Under the pieces are notes generated by a model. That model saw only the letters and a program-made list of their open reading frames with translations, was not told the DNA's origin and ran no database searches. Position numbers and translations under genes: made by a program. From an uncultured Lachnospiraceae bacterium (GTDB taxonomy: Bacteria; Bacillota; Clostridia; Lachnospirales; Lachnospiraceae): DNA of 32,206 nucleotides. The stretch covers positions 1 through 32,206 of the forward strand of contig CADBTR010000146.1 in the NCBI GenBank assembly GCA_902797675.1. Direction: 5' to 3'. Shown piece by piece: positions 15,858 to 24,520 of this stretch. Position 1 is the stretch's first letter. Every line of letters starts with the position of its first letter.

Positions 15858-16769
15858 ATGAAAAAAAATTATCTTTCTTTTATCCTGTTTGCGCTGTTTT
15901 TTCTGATGCTTTCCGCTTCCAGAACCGCCTTTGCCGGAGCAAAAAACGGACTGGATCTCTGGCTTTTTACCGTTGTTCCATCCCTGCTCCCTTATCTTAT
16001 CATCTCCACCTATCTGACGGAAAGCGGCAGTTTTCGCTTTTTCTCACACGCCGCCGCGCCTTTGACGACCCGCCTGTTCCATCTCTCTCCCGACTGCGGA
16101 TATGTCATTTTGCTTGGTTTTTTCTGCGGTTATCCCATGGGAAGCAAGCTTTGCGCGGATCTTATAAAAAAAGGCTCCATCTCCCGGCGTGAGGGGCAGC
16201 TTTTGCTCTCTTTCTGCAACAATGTAAGTCCCGCTTTCCTTACTACTTATCTGTGCGGTCATGTGATCGGGATTCCGGAAAAAAAAGGGGCGATCCTGCT
16301 TATCCTGATCCTGCTTCCGCTGTTGTACGGCATGGTTCTCTGTCGTATTTTTGCAAAGGAACCGGCAAAATCCAGCCCCGACCTGCCAAGAAAAGAAGAA
16401 GAACGACTATCTTTTGATCGCTGTATCCTGTCTGGATTTGAAAAATGCTTTCAATTAGGAGGTTATATTATCCTGTTTTCTATCATTAATCAATTTTTTT
16501 TATCTTTTCCGTTTTCCTCCGATCTGCTCCGCTTTCGCCTTTGCGCTCTGACGGAAATCACTTCCGGATTACATACTTATGTATCCTGTTCCCCCGATAT
16601 CCGCCTGTCGGAAACTGTACCGCTTACAGCCTTCGGCGGTTTGTGCTGCCTTGCCCAGACAAAAGCTATGATAGAGGGAAGCGGTCTTTCCCTGTATTAT
16701 TACTTCCTCTCCAAACTTTGTCTGGCAATGCTTACATTCCTGATCTGCATGTGCTTTTCATTAAACTAA
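15858..16769 (+). CDS. ylbJ: YlbJ-like sporulation membrane protein (nucleoside recognition/gate domain)
   Basis: This 303-residue integral membrane protein has a hydrophobic start (SFILFALFFLMLSASRTAF), WLFTVVPSLLPYLIIS (about 35-50), GFFCGYPMGSKLCADLIKKG (about 87-106), LLSFCNNVSPAFL (about 115-128), and several C-terminal membrane helices. These are the signatures of the YlbJ/SpoVV gate family. SpoVV-type proteins move dipicolinic acid across the outer forespore membrane, so the host is probably a spore former. No SD is visible before the ATG, which is unusual here. In B. subtilis ylbJ follows rsmD and coaD; here it lies convergent to them. Confidence 0.85.
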   Translation: MKKNYLSFILFALFFLMLSASRTAFAGAKNGLDLWLFTVVPSLLPYLIISTYLTESGSFRFFSHAAAPLTTRLFHLSPDCGYVILLGFFCGYPMGSKLCADLIKKGSISRREGQLLLSFCNNVSPAFLTTYLCGHVIGIPEKKGAILLILILLPLLYGMVLCRIFAKEPAKSSPDLPRKEEERLSFDRCILSGFEKCFQLGGYIILFSIINQFFLSFPFSSDLLRFRLCALTEITSGLHTYVSCSPDIRLSETVPLTAFGGLCCLAQTKAMIEGSGLSLYYYFLSKLCLAMLTFLICMCFSLN

Positions 16770-16774
16770 AATAA

Positions 16775-16817
16775 GGCGAAACGATCGGCTTTATCAACCT
16801 TCGCCGACCGTTCCGCC
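16775..16817 (-). terminator. Terminator between ylbJ and the coaD operon
   Basis: The imperfect hairpin GGCG-A-AACG-A-TCGGC / GCCGA-C-CGTT-C-CGCC is followed on the minus strand by TTATTTTAGTTT, so it best serves the minus-strand operon, but it could work for both convergent genes. Confidence 0.65.
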
Positions 16818-16843
16818 ATGCTTTCACAAAACATCCTGGAAAC

Positions 16844-17554
16844 CTATTCATCTTCTTCATCAAAATCCGTCTCGACGGTGTAATCTTCAAATTCATCGTC
16901 CTCCAACGGAAGATCAAGTTCATCCAGTTCATCCTCTGCTTCTGTTTCTGTTTCTTCCTCTACATGCTCTTCCTCTGCCTGCTGCGTCTGATAATAATTC
17001 TTCGTCTGAGGCTGTGAAGAAGAATTTAATTCATTCCTGTTCTCTGTAACCATCTGGAGCGTTTTCTGCAATGATTTCATATACGCTTCATATCTCATGG
17101 TGATATTTTCCATAGAATAGGTGATGGTATGCTGCACATTCGCCAAAAGATTGTCTGTATACTGGATGGCATTGGCACGGATCACATCCGCTTCCTCGTT
17201 TGCCTGATCGATGATCTCCTGTGCATCATCCTGCGCCTTGGCTAAGATCTCATTTCCCTGCATATAAGCCTGCTGTGTGATCTCATGATCATTTACCATG
17301 GCATTTGCCTGATCGGAAGCTTCCTCGAGCATGCTTTTCGCTCTTTCCTGCGCGTCACCGAGAATGTTGTTTTTATTGGCAAGCATTCTTTGATATTTCT
17401 TGATCTCCACCGGAGTTTTTAATTTTAATTCCTCCATCAAAGCAAGTAATTCTTCTTTATCTACAAGAATCTTTGTATTGGAAAACGCAGAAAACTTGCA
17501 CTCCTCAATAAAATCTTCAATCTCGCTGATTTTTTGTTCATAACTGCTACTCAT
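16844..17554 (-). CDS. Coiled-coil protein with acidic C-terminal tail, function unknown
   Basis: This 236-residue cytosolic protein has no enzyme motif. Residues 1-60 are helical (SYEQKISEIEDFIEECKFSAF); 60-150 form a long Ala/Gln/Glu-rich coiled coil of ATP-synthase-stalk or DivIVA-like character (QERAKSMLEEASDQANAM, NEILAKAQDDAQEIIDQANE). Residues 175-236 are a low-complexity acidic tail with about half Asp/Glu. The gene follows coaD after 14 bp. Similar genes next to coaD in relatives are often labelled ATPase only because of the stalk-like coil. I infer a scaffold or cell-division role with low confidence. Confidence 0.75.
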   Translation of the reverse strand: MSSSYEQKISEIEDFIEECKFSAFSNTKILVDKEELLALMEELKLKTPVEIKKYQRMLANKNNILGDAQERAKSMLEEASDQANAMVNDHEITQQAYMQGNEILAKAQDDAQEIIDQANEEADVIRANAIQYTDNLLANVQHTITYSMENITMRYEAYMKSLQKTLQMVTENRNELNSSSQPQTKNYYQTQQAEEEHVEEETETEAEDELDELDLPLEDDEFEDYTVETDFDEEDE

Positions 17555-17568
17555 AACTGCCGCCTTTC

Positions 17569-18060
17569 TTATGATCTCATGTAAGACCGGTATTTTTCAT
17601 ACATTCTGTCACACACCACTTTGGGTGCAAACTTATCAATACTTCCCCCGAAGCTTGCGATTTCTTTTACCATCGTAGAACTCAAATACGAATATTCATT
17701 GCTTGCAACCAGAAACATAGTGTCTACCCCATTGCTTAATATCCGATTTGTCTGTGCCATCTGCAATTCATATTCAAAATCAGTAATGGCCCGCAATCCC
17801 CTGATGATAATATTCGCATTCTGCTCTTTTGCAAAATCCACAAGCAGTCCACCAAATGAACGAATCTGCACATTCGGAATGTCTTCCGTCACGCTTTGCA
17901 GCAATTCCACCCGCTCATCCACAGAAAACAGCGGTGATTTTGTTTTATTATTCAAAACCCCGATGATCAATTCATCACAATTCTTTGCCGCTCTCCGGAT
18001 GATATCAAGATGTCCGAGTGTAACCGGATCGAAACTGCCCGGATAGATCGCTCTAACCAT
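17569..18060 (-). CDS. coaD: Phosphopantetheine adenylyltransferase (CoaD)
   Basis: This is a nucleotidyltransferase of about 163 residues catalysing 4'-phosphopantetheine + ATP to dephospho-CoA, the fourth step of CoA synthesis. The start [17 protein letters not shown] holds the family ATP-binding T-x-G-H motif, and [17 protein letters not shown] near residue 125 is the ISSTxxR-like loop. The ATG at 18060 lies one base after the rsmD stop, with AGAAAGG upstream; a TTG start eight codons earlier would overlap rsmD and add residues absent from the family. Order rsmD-coaD is conserved in Firmicutes (ylbH-ylbI). Confidence 0.96.
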   Translation of the reverse strand: MVRAIYPGSFDPVTLGHLDIIRRAAKNCDELIIGVLNNKTKSPLFSVDERVELLQSVTEDIPNVQIRSFGGLLVDFAKEQNANIIIRGLRAITDFEYELQMAQTNRILSNGVDTMFLVASNEYSYLSSTMVKEIASFGGSIDKFAPKVVCDRMYEKYRSYMRS

Positions 18061-18061
18061 C

Positions 18062-18619
18062 TTAGTGACCAGCCTTTCTGACAAACATATGCTGATTTGT
18101 CTTATATTGTTTTATTCTGACAATCTGATAGCCCATCTCTTCCACATCATCTAATTTCGTATCCAGAGATGCCTCAACAATAAACAAGGTATCCTCATTT
18201 ACACAGGCATTGTCCTTAAGCTGCATGAGAACTTTTTTCTCCAGTTCCTGCCCGTAGGGCGGATCCATGAAGATCAGATCGAAGGGTTTTTCATAAGCCA
18301 GCCTTTTTAGCGCGCCGCTTACCTCCTGCTCGTAAATCAAAGCTTTATCGGCAAAATGTGTCTTTTCAAGATTCTTGCGGATACAATCCGCAGCCTTTTT
18401 ACTCTGCTCTACAAATACCGCACAGGCAGCGCCTCTGCTTAATGCTTCAATTCCGATTGCTCCGCTCCCTGCAAACAGATCGAGAAACCTTCGGTCATAC
18501 AACTCATTTTGAAGGATATTAAACAATGTTTCCTTAATCCTGTCTGTGGTGGGCCTCGTCTCTAATCCCGGGATTGTTATAAGACTTGTGCCTCTGGCAC
18601 TTCCGGATATTACTCTCAT
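18062..18619 (-). CDS. rsmD: 16S rRNA (guanine966-N2)-methyltransferase RsmD
   Basis: This 185-residue SAM-dependent methyltransferase opens [18 protein letters not shown] and [16 protein letters not shown], the RsmD hallmark. It binds SAM at [20 protein letters not shown] (about 41-60) and has the catalytic DPPYG motif (about 120). It methylates G966 of 16S rRNA in the small subunit head. The gene is 12 bp downstream of cheR and is separated by one base from the coaD start. Confidence 0.96.
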   Translation of the reverse strand: MRVISGSARGTSLITIPGLETRPTTDRIKETLFNILQNELYDRRFLDLFAGSGAIGIEALSRGAACAVFVEQSKKAADCIRKNLEKTHFADKALIYEQEVSGALKRLAYEKPFDLIFMDPPYGQELEKKVLMQLKDNACVNEDTLFIVEASLDTKLDDVEEMGYQIVRIKQYKTNQHMFVRKAGH

Positions 18620-18631
18620 AATGATACGCTC

Positions 18632-19402
18632 CTACTCTTTTTTATAAAAGAAAGAATGGTAACAAGTATAATTGAGCGCTTTATAATTGATGATCTGTTC
18701 TGTACTGCCCACAAACAGATATCCACCCGGCTTCAAAGATTCATGGAATCTCCGGTAAATATCCGTCTTCGCCTCATCAGTAAAATAGATCACCACATTC
18801 CTGCAGACGATCAGATCAAAGCCCTTGTCAAACTTATCTTCCAAAAGATTTCCTTTGCTGAATTTTACACATTTTTTGATCTCATCATGAATCTGATAAT
18901 TGCTCAGACCGATTTTATCAAAATATTTATCTACGAATTCCTTTGGAAGTCCTGCAAGGCTCTTCTGATTATACAGACCTGCCTGGGCTTTTTCCAGCAC
19001 CTGTTTATCTATATCTGTAGCTATGATCTCGATATTTTTCAATGGCATAAATTTTGATAAAAGCATTACCAGCGAATACGGTTCATCACCTGTGGAACAA
19101 GCTGCGCTCCAGATTTTTAATTTTGCCGACCGTTTCAGCAATTCCGGAATGATATCCCTCTCCAAAATTTTCCACTGCTCCGGATTTCTCCAGAATTCCG
19201 AGACATTAATCGTTAAATAATTTACAAATTCCTCAAACATCGACGTATCTGTCTTGATCGCATTCACATATTCTTTATAATCCTTATAACTGTGCCGCGC
19301 GATCAGAGAATCGATCCGTCGTTTCATCTGGCGCTCTTTATAAGCATTCAGATCGATCTTCGTCAAAGAAAGAATCTGGCTTTTAAATTCTTCATAATCC
19401 AT
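18632..19402 (-). CDS. cheR: CheR-type protein-glutamate O-methyltransferase
   Basis: This 256-residue protein has the CheR N-terminal helical domain (1-75, YLTINVSEFWRNPEQW) and a Rossmann SAM-binding domain with IWSAACSTGDEPYSLVML (97-114), ATDIDKQVLEKA (128-139), CRNVVIYF (200-207) and SLKPGGYLFVGSTE (222-235). It would methylate chemoreceptor glutamates with SAM. No chemotaxis receptor or other che gene lies nearby; it sits at the head of the rsmD-coaD operon. GGAGG is 7 bases before the ATG. Confidence 0.9.
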   Translation of the reverse strand: MDYEEFKSQILSLTKIDLNAYKERQMKRRIDSLIARHSYKDYKEYVNAIKTDTSMFEEFVNYLTINVSEFWRNPEQWKILERDIIPELLKRSAKLKIWSAACSTGDEPYSLVMLLSKFMPLKNIEIIATDIDKQVLEKAQAGLYNQKSLAGLPKEFVDKYFDKIGLSNYQIHDEIKKCVKFSKGNLLEDKFDKGFDLIVCRNVVIYFTDEAKTDIYRRFHESLKPGGYLFVGSTEQIINYKALNYTCYHSFFYKKE

Positions 19403-19433
19403 ATTCCGCCCTCCGTTACATCTAATTTAATAT

Positions 19434-19585
19434 GTAACTATTCAGCAGCATGAATGTTCAATGACCGTCGAATACTTGTATTCGTAAGGTCTTGGACATT
19501 CATGCCGGACTGGTGGCGAAGCCACCCAAAACCCCGGACACCTCGAATTCCGCAGGAATTCGAGTTTGGGGTTCTAAATAGTTAC
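19434..19585. mobile_element. MITE-like palindromic element (152 bp)
   Basis: Terminal inverted repeats GTAACTATTCAG (19434-19445) and CTAAATAGTTAC (19574-19585) match at 11 of 12 positions. Inside are three hairpins: GCATGAATGT...ACATTCATGC (about 19448-19504, with an inner GAATAC/GTATTC), GTGGC-GAA-GCCAC (about 19512-19525), and CTCGAATTCC-GCA-GGAATTCGAG (19542-19564). There is no open reading frame. It fills most of the 361-bp gap between the S1 gene and cheR. It is either a non-autonomous insertion element or a structured RNA. Confidence 0.55.
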
Positions 19586-19699
19586 TTTAATATTTTATAA
19601 TGCGCGAATTTCCAATCAAGCAGGGAAGATTTAATCACTACCTGCCCGCTGCGCCGCCCGCTCCCTGCAAAGTCTGGAATTTCCCTTCGCGGGCGTGTG

Positions 19700-19741
19700 C
19701 ATAAAAAGACAGGTAGGAGCTTGTGTTCACCGACTCCTACC
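19700..19741 (-). terminator. Rho-independent terminator after the S1-protein gene
   Basis: On the minus strand GGTAGGAG...CTCCTACC (arms 19741-19734 and 19719-19712) is followed by TGTCTTTTTAT. It ends the rpiR-to-rpsA operon. Confidence 0.85.
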
Positions 19742-19763
19742 CGAACGCAACCGTTTGACCGGC

Positions 19764-20840
19764 TTACTCTTCTGTTTGTTCCGAAGCATCCGCATCAGCG
19801 AGTAACACTTTTCTGCTCAGACTGATTTTCTTCTCATCAGCATTAAAATCTACCACTTTCACTTCAACCTTGTCACCGATATTCAATACATCTGCCGGCT
19901 TCTCAATATGTTCTCTCGCGATCTGCGATACGTGAAGCAATGCATCGATACCCGGTTCCAATTCAACGAAAGCGCCGAAATCTGTCATTCTTGCAACAGT
20001 TCCCTCTACCACATTGCCTACCGCGTACTTCTCAGCCGCGCCGGTCCATGGATTTGTTTCATCGAATTTCAGGCTTAATGCGATCTTTGTGCCGTTGATC
20101 TCTTTTACCAAAGCCTTAACCGTATCACCAACCTTGAACATCTTCTTCGGATGCTCTACGCGTCCCCATGACATTTCTGAAATATGAAGAAGTCCGTCGA
20201 TACCGCCGAGATCGATAAACGCGCCGAAATCTGTAACGTTCTTGACTGTTCCTTCTACTACCTGACCTTCCTGTAAGGTTGCAAGCAGTTTCTCCTGTTT
20301 TTCTTTCTTTTCCGCTACAAGCAATGTCTTTCTGTCGCCGATGATTCTTCTTCTCTTCGGATTAAATTCCGTGATTACGAAAGAAATCTCCTGACCTGCA
20401 TATTTTGTAAGATCTTTCTCATATACATCCGATACGAGGCTTGCAGGAATGAATACTTTCGATTCCTCAACAGATACGCTCAAACCGCCTGACATAACCT
20501 GTGTAACGGTTGCCGTCAATACTTCCTTATTCTCAAAAGCTTCCTCTAATTTCTTGTTGCCTTTCTCCTGAGCAAGTCTCTTGAAAGTTAAAAGAACCTG
20601 ACCTTCGCCATCATTCACCTTCAATACCTTTGCTTCCATGGTATCTCCTACCTTGACCATTGTGGTAAGGTCTGCGTTCGGTGTGTTTGTATATTCGTTT
20701 CTGGTGATGATACCTTCTGACTTATATCCGATATTTAAGACAATTTCATCAGGCTTAACGTCGATGACCTTACCTTCAACGATCTCTCCATTTCTAATAG
20801 TTTTGTCGTACTCATTCAATAACTGTTCAAATTCTGACAT
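19764..20840 (-). CDS. rpsA: S1 RNA-binding protein (ribosomal protein S1-like, four S1 domains)
   Basis: This 358-residue protein has four S1 repeats at about 16-88, 102-170, 190-257 and 273-342. The last two have the classical form EGTVKNVTDFGAFIDLGGIDGLLHISEMSWG and EGTVARMTDFGAFVELEPGIDALLHVSQIA. It is a short S1 like those of Firmicutes, binding mRNA at or near the 30S subunit. The start overlaps the end of ispH by 14 bp in another frame; its SD GAGGAGG is inside ispH, so translation is coupled. In many Clostridia the two are one fused protein. Confidence 0.92.
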   Translation of the reverse strand: MSEFEQLLNEYDKTIRNGEIVEGKVIDVKPDEIVLNIGYKSEGIITRNEYTNTPNADLTTMVKVGDTMEAKVLKVNDGEGQVLLTFKRLAQEKGNKKLEEAFENKEVLTATVTQVMSGGLSVSVEESKVFIPASLVSDVYEKDLTKYAGQEISFVITEFNPKRRRIIGDRKTLLVAEKKEKQEKLLATLQEGQVVEGTVKNVTDFGAFIDLGGIDGLLHISEMSWGRVEHPKKMFKVGDTVKALVKEINGTKIALSLKFDETNPWTGAAEKYAVGNVVEGTVARMTDFGAFVELEPGIDALLHVSQIAREHIEKPADVLNIGDKVEVKVVDFNADEKKISLSRKVLLADADASEQTEE

Positions 20841-21675
20841 GTGTTTGAACCTCCTCTATTATATTATTTGGGGTTGATGCCCCTGCTGTAATACCTACAA
20901 TTCTACAGGCATCCAGCTTAGTTACATCCAAATCTTCCAGTTTCTGTATATAGTAAGTATCTTTACATTCTTCTTTACATATTTCATAAAGCTTCTGAGT
21001 ATTGGAACTGTGGCTGCCGCCAATGACGATCATCGCATCGGATCCGGCAGCAATCTGCCTTGCCTCCGTCTGTCTCTCATTGGTTGCATTGCATATAGTA
21101 TTAGCAACTACTATATCATACCGCTTTTTTGCAAGAATTTCAACCATTTTATCAAATTTCTTGTAATTAAATGTCGTTTGTGCCACAATACAATATTTTT
21201 TTTCATCAGAAAGTTCTATTTTTTCTGCTTCTTCCTCTGTTCCAATCACAAAAGTTTCCGATCCGGACCAGCCGCGAATGCCCTGTACTTCCGGATGTTT
21301 CGCATTTCCGGCAATAATAATACCGTAACCTTCCCTGCTTTTTTCCATCACTGTTTTGTGAATTTTTTTCACAAAAGGACAGGTTGCGTCAACAATGCGA
21401 AGTCCCGACTGCTCTATCCGGTCACAGATGCGCTTCTCCACCCCGTGAGAGCGAATGATCACAATTCCCTTTGTAACGGTGTCTAAATCTCCTTCATCAA
21501 TGACTTTTACGCCCTTGCGCTCCAGATCCTCCACCACCTGCTCATTGTGAATAATGGGTCCGTAGGTATAGAGAGGCTCTTTTCCATTGTTTTCATCGAT
21601 CTGTTCATAAACCGTCTGAACCGCCCGCTTAACGCCGAAACAAAATCCCGCGGTTTTTGCAACTCTTACTTCCAT
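20827..21675 (-). CDS. ispH: 4-hydroxy-3-methylbut-2-enyl diphosphate reductase (IspH/LytB)
   Basis: This 282-residue [4Fe-4S] enzyme makes IPP and DMAPP from HMBPP in the last step of the MEP isoprenoid pathway. The three cluster cysteines are visible: AGFCFGVKRAV (Cys12), DATCPFVKK (Cys99) and NTICNATNERQ (Cys195). IRSHGV (74-79), QTTFN (166-170) and IGGSHSSNT complete the active site. It overlaps the end of cmk by 10 bp and the start of the S1 gene by 14 bp. Its length is that of free-standing IspH, and it ends NNIIEEVQTHVRI. Confidence 0.96.
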   Translation of the reverse strand: MEVRVAKTAGFCFGVKRAVQTVYEQIDENNGKEPLYTYGPIIHNEQVVEDLERKGVKVIDEGDLDTVTKGIVIIRSHGVEKRICDRIEQSGLRIVDATCPFVKKIHKTVMEKSREGYGIIIAGNAKHPEVQGIRGWSGSETFVIGTEEEAEKIELSDEKKYCIVAQTTFNYKKFDKMVEILAKKRYDIVVANTICNATNERQTEARQIAAGSDAMIVIGGSHSSNTQKLYEICKEECKDTYYIQKLEDLDVTKLDACRIVGITAGASTPNNIIEEVQTHVRI

Positions 21676-22337
21676 CCCGCTTCCCTCATCAGGCTCTTGA
21701 TCTTCTCTGTGACCTCATCGATCGTCATATCGGAAGAATCAAGATAACAGGCGTCTTCCGCCTGTTTCAGCGGAGCGATCTCGCGGTTCATATCCCGCTC
21801 ATCCCGCTCTCTGATATCCCTTTCGATATCCTCCATGCTGCCCTTTTCTCCTCTTGCCATCAGCTCGTCGTATCGTCTCTTTGCCCTTGTTTCAACACTT
21901 GCCGTAAGATAAACTTTCACCTGGGCGCCGGTGAGAACATTTGTCCCGATATCTCTTCCGTCCATCACCACATTATAATCCCCGGCAAGTTTTCTTTGCA
22001 GATCAAGCAGTTTCTCCCGCACTCCCCGATAAACAGAGATGGCGGAAGTTGTATTTCCCACTTCCTCTGTGCGGATAAATGCATTTACATTTTCCCCGTT
22101 TAACAATACCTGCTGTTCTCCGTTTTCATAATTGAGACTGACCGTCAGAGTATTGCAGTGTTCGGTCACCGCCTGCTCATCGCCCTTGTCAATCCCGCAT
22201 CTTAAGCAGGACAGCGCCATCGCGCGGTACATTGCTCCCGTATCCGCATAGATGAACCCCATCTCTCTTGCCACCTTTTTTGCTATGGTACTCTTTCCGG
22301 CTCCTGCCGGTCCGTCGATTGCCACCTGAAACATCAT
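21666..22337 (-). CDS. cmk: Cytidylate kinase (Cmk)
   Basis: This 223-residue P-loop kinase phosphorylates CMP/dCMP with ATP. The P-loop is DGPAGAGKST (8-17), then YADTGAMYRA for CMP binding, VVMDGRDIGTNV and KVYLTASVETRAKRRYDE. Its start is ATG at 22337 or the adjacent one at 22334. It lies 13 bp after the BaiN/HI0933 gene and overlaps ispH. A cmk-ispH-S1 order is common in Clostridia, where it links nucleotide supply, isoprenoids and translation. Confidence 0.96.
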   Translation of the reverse strand: MMFQVAIDGPAGAGKSTIAKKVAREMGFIYADTGAMYRAMALSCLRCGIDKGDEQAVTEHCNTLTVSLNYENGEQQVLLNGENVNAFIRTEEVGNTTSAISVYRGVREKLLDLQRKLAGDYNVVMDGRDIGTNVLTGAQVKVYLTASVETRAKRRYDELMARGEKGSMEDIERDIRERDERDMNREIAPLKQAEDACYLDSSDMTIDEVTEKIKSLMREAGWK

Positions 22338-22350
22338 TCTACCTCACTTT

Positions 22351-23592
22351 CTATTCTGCGGAAAAGCCTGCCAGCCTCCCTGTTGACCATGCGATCTGGA
22401 GGTTAAACCCTCCCGTATACGCATCCACATCAAGGATTTCTCCCGCAAAAAATAAACCTTTTACGATCTTTGACTCCATCGTTGCCGGATTTACTTCTTT
22501 TACATTCACTCCGCCTTTTGTAATGATCGCCTCATGAAATCCTCTGGTGGATGTGACTGTCATCCGTAACTGTTTTAAAAGCCCGACAAGCTTCAGCCGT
22601 TCTTCTCTGGTAATATCATATACTTTTTTATATTCATCTATTTCCGATAAGGAAATAATCACGGGAATCATGCTTTTCGGAAGCAGATTAGAAAGACTGT
22701 TGCGAAAATCCCGTTTGTGAAAACTATCAAATTCCCGCTGTATGCGTTCATCCAATGTTTTTTCATCCAGCGCCGGTTTTAAATCAATAACAAGCTCCAC
22801 CTGTTTTCCCTGCTTTAAAACGGTCGTCAAAAGACTGGACGCGCTTAAGATCACAGGACCGCTGACACCGAAATGAGTAAAAAGCATTTCCCCGAATGCT
22901 TCATGGAATTTCTTTCCATCCACATAAAAAGTTGCCATGATATTTTTCAAGGCAAGCCCCTGCAAGTCTTTGACAAATTCCTCTTTCACATTCAACGGAA
23001 CAAGCGCCGGCAATAATTCCGTCACATGATGTCCCAGCTCCTCTGCCATCCGGTGTCCGTCTCCCGTAGACCCTGTCGAGGGATAGGATACCCCGCCGGT
23101 AGCTATAATTACACAGTCGCAGGAAAACGTTCCTTCTCCTGTAAGGATTCCCCGTACCCGTTCTCCTCCGTCTCCGGATTCCGTAAGGATCTTTTTCACT
23201 GCCGTATTCAGATGGATCTGCACATGATTTCGCTTCAACATTCCGGCAAGTCCGTCGATCACATCACCGGCCCGGTCGGACTCCGGAAAGATCCGGTTTC
23301 CCCGCTCTATTTTCGTTTTAACTCCGGCTTCCTCAAACATCCTCACCACATCATCATTACTCATGGTATATAAGGCGCTGTACATAAATTTATTGTTCGT
23401 CACAATATTCTTTCTAATCTCTTCCAAATCCGCGCCGTTGGTAATATTACATCTTCCTTTTCCCGTAATATATAATTTTTTTCCAAGCTTTTCGTTTTTT
23501 TCAAACAAATGAACGGTATGTCCGCATTCCGCAGCGGATATTGCCGCCATCATTCCTGCGGCGCCGCCGCCGGCTACTGCTATGATTCCCAT
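22351..23592 (-). CDS. BaiN/HI0933-family NAD(P)/FAD-dependent oxidoreductase
   Basis: This 413-residue flavoprotein has a dinucleotide-binding AVAGGGAAGMMAAISAA near residues 5-22, GKKLYITGKGRCNITN (about 37-52), FPESDRAGDVIDGL, VIIATGGVSYPSTGSTGDG in the middle, and a C-terminal GLFFAGEILDVDAYTGGFNLQIAWSTG, all diagnostic of the HI0933/YhiN family. BaiN members of gut Clostridia reduce bile-acid intermediates, but most have no known substrate. Membership in a cmk-ispH operon suggests a housekeeping role here. It is 8 bp downstream of the RpiR gene. Confidence 0.9.
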   Translation of the reverse strand: MGIIAVAGGGAAGMMAAISAAECGHTVHLFEKNEKLGKKLYITGKGRCNITNGADLEEIRKNIVTNNKFMYSALYTMSNDDVVRMFEEAGVKTKIERGNRIFPESDRAGDVIDGLAGMLKRNHVQIHLNTAVKKILTESGDGGERVRGILTGEGTFSCDCVIIATGGVSYPSTGSTGDGHRMAEELGHHVTELLPALVPLNVKEEFVKDLQGLALKNIMATFYVDGKKFHEAFGEMLFTHFGVSGPVILSASSLLTTVLKQGKQVELVIDLKPALDEKTLDERIQREFDSFHKRDFRNSLSNLLPKSMIPVIISLSEIDEYKKVYDITREERLKLVGLLKQLRMTVTSTRGFHEAIITKGGVNVKEVNPATMESKIVKGLFFAGEILDVDAYTGGFNLQIAWSTGRLAGFSAE

Positions 23593-23600
23593 AGTTACCT

Positions 23601-24500
23601 CTACTGTTCTTCCAGATCTGAATCATCCACCAGTTCTATTTCATCATTTCCGGCTATTTCATATTCATTACATATTTCTTCGAGCATTTCCAGTCGATCG
23701 ATCATCTTTTCCTTTCTCCTTGTCATGAGAAAAGTGATCATTGCATTGATCAGACACATAGGTGCCGTCAACGAATCCGCTGCCGCCGTCATCCTGCTCT
23801 TTGCGATCAGATTACAGGAGGAATACAGATTCATGGGAGAGTTTATATGATCCGTAAGCACGATAATGCTGACATTTCTTCTGTTTGCAAATTCCAGCAC
23901 CCGAAGCGTTTTCAGAGAATAACGTGGAAAACTGATCCCGATCACACAATCCTCCTCATTCATCCTGAGCATTTCTTCAAATATATCATTGGAATTGTCC
24001 ACGTTTATAACGGTCACATTATCCAGCATCAGTTTTAAATAAAAGCCAAGATATTCGGCAAGGGGCGCCGCTGTGCGAAGTCCGATCAGATATACTCTTC
24101 TCGCCTTCATTATCACATCCATGGCAACTTCAAAGGCATCCTGATTCAGTCCTTCCAAGGTTTCCTTCAGATTTTTCATGTCCATGGAAAAAACATCTTC
24201 GAGTACCTGCCGTCTGGAAATATTCTCATAATCAAGATGAATTTCCGGCGCTTCATTGATCCTGTTTCGCACAACCTCTTCCATTGCTTTCTGGAGCATC
24301 GGGAAACCATGATACCCCAGCATCGGCGCGAACCGCACAACTGTGGATTCACTTACACCTACTGCCTTTCCGATGTCTGCTGCCGTCATAAAAGCCGCCT
24401 TGTCATACTCTGCCATCAAAAAATCCGCAAGTTTCTTCTGACCCTTGCTCATATTCTTCCGATGCAAATTCAAACGCTCAAACAATGTATCTTCTTCCAT
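23601..24500 (-). CDS. MurR/RpiR family transcriptional regulator
   Basis: This regulator of about 299 residues has an N-terminal HTH_6 domain (MSKGQKKLADFLMAEYDKAAFMTAADIGKAVGVSESTVVRFA) and a C-terminal SIS phosphosugar-binding domain with GLRTAAPLAEYLGFYLKL and DCVIGISFPRYSLKTL. The start at 24500 is chosen because GGAGAGG lies five bases upstream; the frame is open for 11 more codons that would contain the SD. It ends in an unusual acidic tail (DEIELVDDSDLEEQ). It heads the BaiN-cmk-ispH-rpsA operon and follows the carboxylase operon. Its ligand and targets are unknown. Confidence 0.9.
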   Translation of the reverse strand: MEEDTLFERLNLHRKNMSKGQKKLADFLMAEYDKAAFMTAADIGKAVGVSESTVVRFAPMLGYHGFPMLQKAMEEVVRNRINEAPEIHLDYENISRRQVLEDVFSMDMKNLKETLEGLNQDAFEVAMDVIMKARRVYLIGLRTAAPLAEYLGFYLKLMLDNVTVINVDNSNDIFEEMLRMNEEDCVIGISFPRYSLKTLRVLEFANRRNVSIIVLTDHINSPMNLYSSCNLIAKSRMTAAADSLTAPMCLINAMITFLMTRRKEKMIDRLEMLEEICNEYEIAGNDEIELVDDSDLEEQ

Positions 24501-24520
24501 ATTTCCTCTCCAAAAGGATA

